Assembly: GCA_008671285.1 (NCBI GenBank)
Contig: RPYR01000213.1
Location: forward strand, 1-28,687
Direction of reading: 5' to 3'
DNA: 28,687 nt
Origin: Collinsella aerofaciens
GTDB lineage: Bacteria > Actinomycetota > Coriobacteriia > Coriobacteriales > Coriobacteriaceae
Below, one piece after another: positions 1 to 6,555 of the stretch. The stretch's first letter is position 1, and every line of letters starts with the position of its first letter. The translations under genes and the position numbers were made by a program. The notes below the pieces were generated by a model. The model ran no database searches and was not told the origin of the DNA. It saw only the letters and a list, made by a program, of their open reading frames with translations.

Positions 1-1
1 C

Positions 2-397
2 ACACGATCGATGCTTGTTTGGTGGGCCTACTCAGATCCTAAGCAACCTCTCATGGACTTGGACACAACGCTCGAGATTGAACACATCTATGCAAGAAAG
101 CGTAACGAGGTACACCCGCTATCCAATCGCTCAAATCTTGAAGCACTAGGAAACAAGGCGATGTTGGAGAAGCGCGTAAACATTCGTGCCTCAGATTACC
201 AACTGACGGATAAACGCAAGTATTACGAGGGCTATGTGAACGATAAAGGCGTTGAGGTGTCGGGGACCGCTGTTCGCGAACTCGTGGAAATTGCGCGATG
301 CGGCGACTTCGCCGAGAGCGACATCGAAATGCGCACCGAGCGGATCATCACTACTTTTGTCGAGTGGCTTGGCAGGTTGGGCCTGTTAAGGGAGTAA
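2..397 (+). CDS. GmrSD-like (DUF1524/HNH) restriction protein, C-terminal part
   Basis: The reading frame is open to the left edge of the window, so only the C-terminal ~132 residues are present. The stretch LEIEHIYARKR matches the conserved His motif (IEHI...) of the DUF1524 HNH-like nuclease domain, usually the C-terminal half of GmrSD/DUF262-DUF1524 proteins. It is followed by an Asn/Leu-rich segment (SNLEALGNKAML) that also fits this family (LGNLxLL). Known GmrSD enzymes are type IV restriction systems that cleave modified phage DNA in an NTP-dependent way. I infer a similar role here. The N-terminal DUF262 (ParB-like) domain should lie just outside the window. Family assignment is fairly secure; substrate is unknown. 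Confidence 0.75.
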   Translation, partial: TRSMLVWWAYSDPKQPLMDLDTTLEIEHIYARKRNEVHPLSNRSNLEALGNKAMLEKRVNIRASDYQLTDKRKYYEGYVNDKGVEVSGTAVRELVEIARCGDFAESDIEMRTERIITTFVEWLGRLGLLRE

Positions 398-454
398 AAC
401 TTGATTCATCTTCGCTTATCGGTTTTGGACCCGGAAAAGCTCGTTGCTTTTGTT

Positions 455-480
455 CAGTAGACGGACGTTGCCGTCTACTG
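455..480. terminator. 10-bp perfect hairpin downstream of the GmrSD-like gene
   Basis: CAGTAGACGG (455-464) and CCGTCTACTG (471-480) are perfect inverted copies with a 6-base loop. They lie 58 bases after the restriction gene's stop codon. There is no clear T-run on either strand, so it could be a weak terminator or a leftover of another structured element. The rest of 398-710, between the convergent restriction and DUF3800 genes, holds no convincing gene. Confidence 0.4.
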
Positions 481-710
481 CGGTTGCGTGCCAAACGTTG
501 GTGTCAGTACCTCGGAAAAGGGGTGTGGCCACCGCCTAGAATCTTCAGTTACCACGCTGAGACGACAGGAGATGACCATATGGACACACTGTAGCGCACG
601 AGGCTCCCGCGACGCCATCGTTTGCGTTTCGCCATCGCTGCTCGAAGCGTGTCACTTGGCACTTCTGGCCGGAGGAGAGATGGCTGTTCCCTATGGGACT
701 ACGGAACCAC

Positions 711-1385
711 CTATATCCGCTTGCTGCGGGCTTGCTTGAGCCAGTTTCTCTTGAAAGAGCCGACACCACCGAAGAACTTATTGTACGTCTCACCGTTCTC
801 CTTGGCCTCGTACTTGACCAAGGCAAGTTCGATAGTGCAGAGGTAATCCGCAACTTGCTCGAGGCGGTAGTCGGTCATCGAGGTCTTGCGGCGTCGGACG
901 ACCCCTTTTGAGAGGACCCTGCCCACCGAGCGGTCGAGTGCCTGCTTGACGATATCCTGACCGTTGTCGTAGTAAACCTTCACATCGTCGAAGGATTGAA
1001 AGAAGCCCAGGTGTTCAATCATGGCGGAGGAGATGTCGCGCCCCATGCGCTCCATTAGCCTTGCCGGGTCTTCGAACTGGCTGCGGCGGTAGACGAACGT
1101 GATATAGGAAATGGGAAGTTTGCGGACGAATGAGGAGAAGTAGGCGAGCATCACCTTGCGCTGCTCGATGTTAAGAAACTCATAGTCCTTGTGCCCGTTC
1201 ATGAGAGGCTCGGAGTGAAACGGAATGTTAGGGAGATCGGCCCTGGCAAGTTTGGCCTCATAGCCCGTGACCGCCTCGGCGATGCTGTCTGCCTGGTCGT
1301 GAAAGACGAGCGTGAGCAGGTAGTAGCGAGCTTTGCCGCCGCGGTCGCCGCTCTCGTCGACGAAGATGCTGAGCTCCTTGGCCAA
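711..1385 (-). CDS. DUF3800 domain protein
   Basis: The protein (224 aa) opens with MAKELSIFVDESGDRGG, the hallmark of DUF3800: a beta strand ending in DESG(D) at residues 9-13, thought to be the first acidic cluster of an RNase H-like fold. Later acidic positions fit the fold, for example DNGQD near residue 140 and DYRLEQVADYLCTIELALVKYE near 172-193. The start is TTG at 1385, chosen because AGGAG sits 6 bases upstream and the motif begins directly after it. Biochemical function of the family is not established; members are common in mobile and defence-gene neighbourhoods, as here next to a GmrSD-like gene. It is convergent with that gene, and a terminator-like hairpin lies just upstream of it, which isolates it from genes further upstream. 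Confidence 0.85.
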   Translation of the reverse strand: MAKELSIFVDESGDRGGKARYYLLTLVFHDQADSIAEAVTGYEAKLARADLPNIPFHSEPLMNGHKDYEFLNIEQRKVMLAYFSSFVRKLPISYITFVYRRSQFEDPARLMERMGRDISSAMIEHLGFFQSFDDVKVYYDNGQDIVKQALDRSVGRVLSKGVVRRRKTSMTDYRLEQVADYLCTIELALVKYEAKENGETYNKFFGGVGSFKRNWLKQARSKRI

Positions 1386-1405
1386 TGGGGACTCCTAATG
1401 GAATG

Positions 1406-1436
1406 GATAAAAAAATAGCCGGGGGACTCCCCCGGC
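1406..1436 (-). terminator. Rho-independent terminator (minus strand)
   Basis: GCCGGGGG (1418-1425) and CCCCCGGC (1429-1436) pair perfectly around a 3-base loop. On the minus strand the stem is followed by TATTTTTTTATCC. It ends transcripts coming from the excisionase-like region (1746-1965) before the DUF3800 gene. Confidence 0.85.
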
Positions 1437-1439
1437 ACT

Positions 1440-1751
1440 TGGAGGTAGCTTTATGAGCCACCAATAACCTTATAGCATGTGCTGGCGGTGAGTGCAAGAG
1501 AGGAACGGGATGAAACTGCTGTTGATAGTGCCCCTGAAACAGATCCACAGCTTCTTCGAGATTACGGAACACGAGAATTGATCGTCGGAGCTGGCTTGCG
1601 ATAGCAACCCGAAGCTTGCCTTTGTCTGTACGAACCTGATTCAGAGGAGCAGTGACACCATCCATGAGGGCGTGCCTGAGATCTTTGCGTCTCGAGGCTC
1701 CCTCGCGTGCCCGGCCGCGGGCGGCTCCCGGGGCGGTCGCGGCCGTCATTT
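1440..1751 (-). other. Possible decayed gene downstream of the excisionase-like gene
   Basis: The stop codon of the excisionase-like frame overlaps an ATG (ATGA at 1748-1751), a typical translational coupling. The frame begins MTAATAPGAARGRAREGASR and stays open past the terminator at 1406-1436 into the DUF3800 gene. Because it runs through a terminator, the natural 3' end has probably been lost or replaced. I recognise no domain, so this may be a truncated remnant (an integrase or replication gene would be usual here) or chance open frame. Nothing else is visible between 1440 and 1745. Confidence 0.25.
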
Positions 1752-1965
1752 CCTCCCGCTCCTCGACTCGATGTAGGCGTCCGCTGACGCCCTCGACACC
1801 AGGAGCTTCCTTCCGAGCCTGTACGAGTCGATCTCTCCCGACCAGATGAGGTCGTACGCCTTGCTTCGGCTCGCCCTCATGTACTCCTGCATCTCGTGTC
1901 ACCGTCATCCATTCGTCGCGGCCCTGGTTGCCCTCGGGCGCGGCACATTCGGCTGTGTGTGCCAT
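1746..1965 (-). pseudogene. Excisionase-like (MerR/HTH_17-type) DNA-binding protein, frameshifted
   Basis: An ATG at 1965 has an ideal GGAGG four bases upstream and reads MAHTAECAAPEGNQGRDEWM then TVT. At that point (about 1897-1898) the reading frame breaks. One extra base puts the continuation EMQEYMRASRSKAYDLIWSG then EIDSYRLGRKLLVSRASADA then YIESRSGRK in a different frame, which ends at 1746. The reassembled ~73-residue protein is a textbook excisionase-family winged HTH: a recognition helix with RASRSKAYDLI and a wing with YRLGRKLLVS. Such proteins act in integrase excision or plasmid/ICE control. The total of 220 bases equals 73 codons plus one, consistent with a single inserted base. 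It is either a pseudogene or a sequencing/assembly error; the second frame alone (start ATG at 1893) would still give the HTH core. Confidence 0.7.
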
Positions 1966-2109
1966 GGTTCCTCCAATCTTCCCGTGCGGCACAGTGTCCC
2001 TTTTCATCTGCACGACGATTGAACCGCCTGATGGCGCGACGCACGCACGGCGGGGGCGGAGACGGGTCGAGCTGGTCAGGCCTCCACGAAACTGCCATGA
2101 GCCGCGCTT

Positions 2110-2126
2110 CTTAGCTCTCAGCTAAG
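2110..2126. promoter_or_regulatory. 7-bp perfect hairpin/dyad upstream of the excisionase-like gene
   Basis: CTTAGCT (2110-2116) and AGCTAAG (2120-2126) form a perfect dyad with a 3-base spacer. It lies between the upstream terminator and the excisionase-like start, where an operator or mRNA leader hairpin would be placed. Its function is inferred only from position. Confidence 0.3.
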
Positions 2127-2132
2127 TCCCTG

Positions 2133-2160
2133 AAAAGCAAAAGGCGCCCATACGGGCGCC
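2133..2160 (-). terminator. Rho-independent terminator (minus strand)
   Basis: GGCGCCC (2143-2149) and GGGCGCC (2154-2160) pair around a 4-base loop. On the minus strand this is followed by TTTTGCTTTT. It would stop minus-strand transcripts from 2164-2560 or beyond, including the XRE regulator transcript. Confidence 0.85.
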
Positions 2161-2163
2161 TAC

Positions 2164-2382
2164 CTAGTAGCTGGAGTTGTTCGGTTGTAGTCGGAATGCT
2201 CGTCTTCCGCGGTGCTGCCGTCCGGGGTCCGGCATCTGTCGTTCGCCTCTTCTGTCGTGTTTGATATTGCGTGTTCTGCGAGCGACCTTGCACAGGTTTT
2301 TCAGCCCGTTGCCCCAGGTGCACCCGGGTAAATGGTACCCATCCGTTGGGACATGGACATTGCGGGAGGGGCGTCTGGACAA
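2164..2382 (-). CDS. Possible small basic protein, unrecognised
   Basis: This minus-strand frame gives about 72 residues, with a TTG at 2382 as the first usable start and a stop at 2164-2166, four bases before a strong terminator. The placement of the stop just ahead of the terminator is the main reason to list it. The product is rich in Arg and His (for example CKVARRTRNIKHDRRGERQM). I recognise no family and see no ribosome binding site, and two other minus-strand frames overlap it. It may be a gene remnant or chance. The stretch 2383-2563 up to the XRE gene holds nothing else I can support. Confidence 0.25.
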   Translation of the reverse strand: MSRRPSRNVHVPTDGYHLPGCTWGNGLKNLCKVARRTRNIKHDRRGERQMPDPGRQHRGRRAFRLQPNNSSY

Positions 2383-2563
2383 GCTGGGATGGACGAACGG
2401 ACAACGGTAGCCCGATCAGCGCCCCTCTTTACCTGCAGATGTTTTCCTTGCTCAGTCAATGGCATTGTCGAGGCTTGCTGTGCTCGGAATCCACATGCGT
2501 TACCTGCGGGTCTCTGCGATTGTCGGCCCCTCATCAGGTCAAAAGAGGCATAAAAGTCGAAAA

Positions 2564-3163
2564 CTAGCCCTGCATACTGATTTTTCCATGTTCTTCAAGC
2601 CACTCGAGCATGTGCTCGATGATGTCCCTCTCATCTTGGAACGCGTCGTCGAACGCATACGAAGCCCAATCGCCTTCCTTTGCCTCCTTGAAGAACTTTC
2701 TCAAAATACTTGTCTCGGCCCAGTCGAGCGCCCTCTCGATATCTTCTTGTTCGATGCGGCTGAGGGATTCGAATGCGTCTCTCTCAACGCCGTGTAGAAG
2801 CAAGGTGTCATAGAAATGCGCGCGAGTGTTGATGCCCTGCTGTTTGAAGTACTTGTATGGATGGGCTGCGGGTGCCATTTCCGTTTCAAGCCAATGTTGT
2901 CTGGTCTCTTCGTCCCGCATGATGTCGTAGTCGAGCGTTCGGCAGTACTTCCCCGCAAGGTAATCGGGATGCACATCCAGCGCCTTGGCGCATGCGTCGA
3001 GAAGCTCCGGGGTCATCTCCCCGTCGTTTACCCCATCTCTGATCTGACGGCTGCTCCATTTGGTCTCCTTTGCGAGTCCGTTCATGCTCATGCCGCGCTG
3101 ATTACATACCCATCTGAACCAGCCCTTGTTGATCGGCTGCTTGCGCTTTATCCGGTTTGCCAT
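2564..3163 (-). CDS. XRE-type helix-turn-helix transcriptional regulator
   Basis: The protein has 199 aa. Residues ~14-72 (GWFRWVCNQRGMSMNGLAKE, then TKWSSRQIRDGVNDGEMTPE) fit a Cro/C1-type HTH followed by the usual ALDVHPDYLAG helix that sets spacing. The rest (~75-199) is an acidic helical domain I do not recognise (for example DAFQDERDIIEHMLEWLEEH). The ATG at 3163 is chosen because GGAGG lies five bases upstream; a TTG at 3175 is in frame but overlaps that ribosome site. It is divergent from the NERD operon across a 145-bp intergenic region with an inverted GGGGATT/AATCCCC pair. By position it is the likely regulator of that operon and of itself. Confidence 0.8.
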   Translation of the reverse strand: MANRIKRKQPINKGWFRWVCNQRGMSMNGLAKETKWSSRQIRDGVNDGEMTPELLDACAKALDVHPDYLAGKYCRTLDYDIMRDEETRQHWLETEMAPAAHPYKYFKQQGINTRAHFYDTLLLHGVERDAFESLSRIEQEDIERALDWAETSILRKFFKEAKEGDWASYAFDDAFQDERDIIEHMLEWLEEHGKISMQG

Positions 3164-3179
3164 CGAGGCCTCCAAGTGA

Positions 3180-3215
3180 GGGGATTAAGCCAAAATGTGC
3201 CACTATTCAATCCCC
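3180..3215. promoter_or_regulatory. Candidate operator between the XRE and NERD genes
   Basis: GGGGATT (3180-3186) and AATCCCC (3209-3215) are perfect inverted copies 22 bases apart. A third related copy, GGGATTATCCC, begins at about 3251. All lie in the 145-bp gap between the divergent XRE regulator and NERD operon starts, as expected for a repressor-type operator. No protein-binding evidence exists in the sequence itself. Confidence 0.4.
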
Positions 3216-3308
3216 GTTAGTAGAAGTAGAATTTCAATTAAAGGTACTGAGGGATTATCCCGCACCCTTTGAACAGCAGTTTAGCAAAAACAAATCAGGG
3301 AGGCAATC

Positions 3309-4457
3309 ATGGAGAAGACGAATGCAGGGCATCAATCCGCATCGAGAACAATAAACCGCTTTAACCCCGGCAACGAACAAACAACCTTAAACGAAGCAGA
3401 CCCTTTATGGGGTCGTGGGACAGTGCGTCAAAAACGGATGGAGCACGGGAAAGGAACCGAAATGATTGGAGAATTGACCAAGAAATCGTTCGAGATGCCG
3501 GCCCTTCTCGAACGGCATAACGATTTCGAGCAAGCAATATGCAGAACGGTGTTTCAAGACAAGTACAGCTCCAGCGCGAAGACTTACCACGTCATCGACC
3601 ATCTTATTGCTCGAGGCGAAGAGCTCGGACTCATGGGCGTCCCAAGCTATCTCGCGGCGATAGAGGCGCTGAAGAGATTCAGCTCCTATCACGCTGGCCT
3701 AATCAGGGGTTTTGCCGGGGAACGACGGGTCTTCTACGCAATCAAGCATGTCGGGTCCGGCTTCGAGCAACTGGTCAATGCCGAGTTGGACTACGAGGGC
3801 GAGCACGATGAGTTCGACCAGATCCTCGTCAGCCGGCAGGGTCTTGTGATAGTCGAAGTGAAGAACTACTCCTCCTCGGCCGCGATCGGGGGCGACGGGA
3901 TCCTGAGGTTTGAGGACGGAAGCGGGCGCATGCGCAACGTCGGGGAGAGGATGGCCTCCAAACGTTACGTCTTGCGCGAGGTAGTGTCCAACGCAATTGG
4001 GCGCGAGCTCCCTGATGGAGCGATCGTCTCCCTTGTCGTCAACGCCAACGAGAAGGCCTCTATTCGAAACGATTCTGATCGAGTCGAGGTTCAGAGCACG
4101 GGCAGCATCGCGCATCGAGTCGAGGAGCTGTTGAGAGGCGACGAGGTCCTAGGGGTCGAAGACGTCTCTGCCATCAAGATGGCGCTTGAGGCCGCTCACC
4201 ATCCCATTGAGATCGAGCCAGAGATCGATTTCGAGTATGTATCAGCAACCCTGCATGAGGCCCTCTCGCTGATCGCCCGATCGGTTGCGGAGGAGAAAGA
4301 GGACGAGGATTTCGCTCACGTGTCCGCTCTCGAGAGCGAGACCTGCTCGGTATCTCAGGCGCGGAGGCCGTCTCCTGCGCTCATCTCGGGTGCAGTGGCT
4401 CTTCTTTTGGGCATTGCGGGCGGATACGTGCTCGGATCAACGGGAAAATGGAGGTAA
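3309..4457 (+). CDS. NERD-domain (nuclease-related) membrane protein
   Basis: The protein has 382 aa. Residues 134-187 form the NERD core: an N-terminal helix GFAGERRVFYAIKHV, then DEFDQILVSRQGLVIVEVKN with D170, E183 and K185, the PD-(D/E)xK-like catalytic set. Residues ~1-130 are an unrecognised helical region; ~230-330 may continue the nuclease fold. A single C-terminal membrane helix (357-376, ALISGAVALLLGIAGGYVLG) would anchor the protein with the nuclease domain in the cytoplasm. NERD proteins are nuclease-like and often linked to DNA handling or defence, but this one is not assigned. Start ATG 3309 is preceded by GGGAGG. The next gene starts four bases after the stop, so it leads an operon of three membrane-anchored proteins. 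Confidence 0.8.
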   Translation: MEKTNAGHQSASRTINRFNPGNEQTTLNEADPLWGRGTVRQKRMEHGKGTEMIGELTKKSFEMPALLERHNDFEQAICRTVFQDKYSSSAKTYHVIDHLIARGEELGLMGVPSYLAAIEALKRFSSYHAGLIRGFAGERRVFYAIKHVGSGFEQLVNAELDYEGEHDEFDQILVSRQGLVIVEVKNYSSSAAIGGDGILRFEDGSGRMRNVGERMASKRYVLREVVSNAIGRELPDGAIVSLVVNANEKASIRNDSDRVEVQSTGSIAHRVEELLRGDEVLGVEDVSAIKMALEAAHHPIEIEPEIDFEYVSATLHEALSLIARSVAEEKEDEDFAHVSALESETCSVSQARRPSPALISGAVALLLGIAGGYVLGSTGKWR

Positions 4458-4461
4458 GCAG

Positions 4462-4755
4462 ATGAACGACGTTATGGAACGCACCGCTACAAGCTACGCG
4501 GCGATTGATGCGATGGGCAACAAAGCAAGCGATTGCCAGGGCATGCTCAAATCCCTTGTCGATGCGACGAACGGCATCACTGGGCCCCAGGCTGGCCTTC
4601 TCGGATGCCTCGTCATTTCCGTTGCCGGGGTTGCGGGATATGGAATATACGCCCTTTGCGACCTGGTCAAATCCGGACACCCCGTCGAGCTCACCTCTGG
4701 AGGGGTGCACTTCGCGGCGAATACGGAAGCACTCTGCGAGGCGAGCAGCCTCTAA
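4462..4755 (+). CDS. Small single-TM protein in NERD operon
   Basis: The protein has 97 aa and starts at ATG 4462, with GGAGG at 4450-4454 overlapping the end of the NERD gene. It has one hydrophobic segment at residues ~43-68 (AGLLGCLVISVAGVAGYGIY), a hydrophilic N-terminal half with no signal peptidase site, and a short C-terminal tail. I do not recognise a family. The tight spacing to the NERD gene implies translational coupling, so the two may form one membrane complex. A longer frame reaching back to 4285 exists but lies inside the NERD gene and is ignored. Confidence 0.65.
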   Translation: MNDVMERTATSYAAIDAMGNKASDCQGMLKSLVDATNGITGPQAGLLGCLVISVAGVAGYGIYALCDLVKSGHPVELTSGGVHFAANTEALCEASSL

Positions 4756-4784
4756 TCGACAGACAGGAGAATCGATGCAGATGA

Positions 4785-5366
4785 ATGAGACCCCCCCCGA
4801 TCGGGACCACGCTGACTTACGGCGAGGCAATTAGAGCATGCGACCGCTTCGAGCGGACGATGCTCGAGAAGGCGTACGGGGCCGAGCTCCTGCCCGCGGT
4901 GGGGCTGTACGACCTGCTCTGGCAGCTTGAGTCGCTCGCGCAGAAGTTCGGAATCGAGTGCAAGGGGGCCTTCCCGAGGCTTAAGAGGGAGATCCGGTCG
5001 TTCTCTAGCGAGAGGACCGCTCTGGCGAACGGGGTGAACGGCGAAAGGTTCTACCTGCTACAGGATGAATCGGCGCTCAGGCAGCATGATGAGACACACC
5101 TTTTCAAGGTCGGAATCGACGGGGACAAGCTCGCCGGCGACCTCGACGAGGCCCTCGAGTTGCTTTCAAAAGAGTCTGCCAAGACCGATGAGCACAGCAA
5201 CACGTATTCGCCTGATTGTCTGGGACGGGATTCCGACAGGTTTGGTGAAGACCTCTTCATGAAATGGGCCGGAATCGGGTTTTGCACGATGATGGTCTGC
5301 TTGGGTATCTCGATACTCGTCCATTCGGCCTTCCAGATCAGCTTCTGTTCCAAGTGGTTCTTCTAA
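4785..5366 (+). CDS. C-terminally membrane-anchored protein in NERD operon
   Basis: The protein (193 aa) is mostly cytoplasmic and helical, with one C-terminal membrane helix at ~161-183 (WAGIGFCTMMVCLGISILVH). No family is recognised. The start is in doubt. ATG 4785 is in frame but has no ribosome site at proper distance, whereas ATG 4775 has AGGAGA ideally placed yet is out of frame. The two frames meet at a run of eight C (4791-4798). With seven C the 4775 start would read MQMNETPPIGTTLTYGEAIR straight into this gene. The C-run could be a phase-variable switch, strain variation or a sequencing error. The gene lies 29 bases after the 97-residue gene and is the third of the NERD operon. Confidence 0.65.
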   Translation: MRPPPIGTTLTYGEAIRACDRFERTMLEKAYGAELLPAVGLYDLLWQLESLAQKFGIECKGAFPRLKREIRSFSSERTALANGVNGERFYLLQDESALRQHDETHLFKVGIDGDKLAGDLDEALELLSKESAKTDEHSNTYSPDCLGRDSDRFGEDLFMKWAGIGFCTMMVCLGISILVHSAFQISFCSKWFF

Positions 5367-5791
5367 TGCGGGGGCCGTTGAACGAGCAGGTTTTCATTCA
5401 ATTTGCCAACTCATGGGCAAGCCACCTGAGACTACTCACTTTCCCTCCGAGGGTGAAGTCCTGCAACCTGGGGTTTTGCGACTGTCGCACAAACCACCCG
5501 TGCTGATTTACTTACGATTGCAGCTGGCGGCTAGCAGGCAAAAGGGTGCTTGAGTTTCAAAACGGGCGTTTCGGTGCTATCGAGCCTCCAAAGATTGTCC
5601 GCTGTGCCCTTTGGGACAAAAGCAAAAACTCAAAGCCTTGAGTGTGAAAAAAGTTTTTGAAGTTGCCCCAGATTTTGTCCCTGAAGCCGATGAAACGCGA
5701 CATTGTGTTACCTGGCGGCACTCGGCTCGAGACGGCACTGAAAGCTGGATACAACTGGAATGACAGGGCAGCATAACTGGAGCCATCGAGT

Positions 5792-5835
5792 GGGAGTGAT
5801 TTTTGCAGGTGAACAGGCTGTTTTGATGTACTCAC
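5792..5835 (+). repeat. Imperfect direct repeat, copy A
   Basis: This 44-base segment starts GGGAGTGATTTTTGC and ends GATGTACTCAC. Copy B, 62 bases further on, starts GGGAGTATTTTTCGC and has the identical 11-base end. The middle is diverged but shares CGGCT/AGGCT-TT bases. It looks like a dispersed intergenic element or a pair of binding sites; function unknown. Confidence 0.5.
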
Positions 5836-5896
5836 ATCACTTGGCACCCACTATCACCTATTAGTACCGAGTGGATTTGCCCCAGCATTTTTATTA

Positions 5897-5937
5897 GGGA
5901 GTATTTTTCGCGAAAATCGGCTTTCAGATGTACTCAC
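5897..5937 (+). repeat. Imperfect direct repeat, copy B
   Basis: This 41-base segment is the partner of 5792-5835 and ends in the identical GATGTACTCAC, 15 bases before the ATG of the next gene. Its closeness to that start suggests a leader or regulatory role, or that the small gene's 5' end is a repeat junction. Confidence 0.5.
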
Positions 5938-5952
5938 TGAGGCTTTTTCGCA

Positions 5953-6363
5953 ATGTCTTTCGCTGTTTACGTGCTTGACTGGGCCGGTGCCCTCATGGGA
6001 AAGGGCGTCTGGGTCCGCATGTACTGGCACGAGGCGGCGGACGCCTACCGCGACGTCGTCGACGGCGCGGGGCTGCCGATAGCCCGCAGGCGGGATGGGT
6101 GGAGCTTCCTCGTCGCGGACCCGAACGACGTGGACGTGCTCGACAGGCTCACGCTCGACGGCGAGATAGTCCTCGAGCGGATGACCGGCCGCCTCGTCGA
6201 CGCCGCCAGGATGATGCGCGCGTACGACGCCGCCGAGGACCTCGGCCCCCGGACGGTCGCAGCACATGCCCATCTCGAGGCGCTCATGGGCGACTCCGAT
6301 GAGGCGATCTGCTCCCGAATGGGCATGGACGCTGCAACCTGGCGCGCGGTCGATGCCGCGTAG
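5953..6363 (+). CDS. Small hypothetical protein (136 aa)
   Basis: The frame is strongly GC-rich with Coriobacteria-like codon use, unlike the AT-richer sequence on either side, which supports real coding. The product is acidic, soluble and has no TM helix. A block such as GVWVRMYWHEAADAYRDVVD then GAGLPIARRRDGWSFLVADP suggests a compact alpha/beta domain, but I recognise no family. ATG 5953 has GAGG about ten bases upstream; ATG 5995 (MGKGVWVRMYW) is another possible start, which would place the first 14 residues at a repeat junction. No partner gene is evident; a diverged repeat follows at 6419. Confidence 0.55.
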   Translation: MSFAVYVLDWAGALMGKGVWVRMYWHEAADAYRDVVDGAGLPIARRRDGWSFLVADPNDVDVLDRLTLDGEIVLERMTGRLVDAARMMRAYDAAEDLGPRTVAAHAHLEALMGDSDEAICSRMGMDAATWRAVDAA

Positions 6364-6418
6364 GCCGCGTCTCGGTCCCGAACGTGCGACGATTAGCCCC
6401 GTTTCCAAGGTGTTTTGG

Positions 6419-6479
6419 GTCGACCCAGGTGCCAAACGGGCCTTAGAATCGATTAAAGCGCCTCGTCTGCCTGGGGTTT
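6419..6479 (+). repeat. Diverged ~60-bp direct repeat flanking the 6556-8680 cassette, left copy
   Basis: The segment begins GTCGACCCAG and contains AATCGATT and CCTCGTCT. The same blocks occur in the same order and spacing at 8820-8879. The left copy starts inside the perfect palindrome GGGTCGACCC (6417-6426). By eye the two copies agree at about 70% of positions. They bracket the low-GC two-gene cassette, so it may have entered between, or by recombination across, a dispersed repeat. Confidence 0.6.
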
Positions 6480-6555
6480 GTAATTAGCAAAGCCATGAAG
6501 GTCGATTGTTCATGAGCGGCAAACCTGAGCGTAAGGCCATCACTCATAAGAGCTG

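Larger units (their letters stand above)
5367..5952. other. Gene-free interval with repeat-like sequence
   Basis: No convincing gene is present in these 586 bases; open frames on the minus strand lack ribosome sites and recognisable products. The first 200 bases show only a weak TGCGA/TCGCA hairpin near 5476-5488. From 5660 on it is lower in GC and holds two related segments (5792-5835 and 5897-5937), listed separately as repeats. Confidence 0.6.

Noticed and set aside
1258..2013. Long minus-strand frame (251 codons)
   Set aside because: It runs through the excisionase-like gene in the wrong frame, a strong terminator and the start of DUF3800; only the part before ~1897 is real coding.
5557..5847. 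Minus-strand frame in the gene-free gap
   Set aside because: No ribosome site, no recognisable product, and it overlaps the repeat copies.
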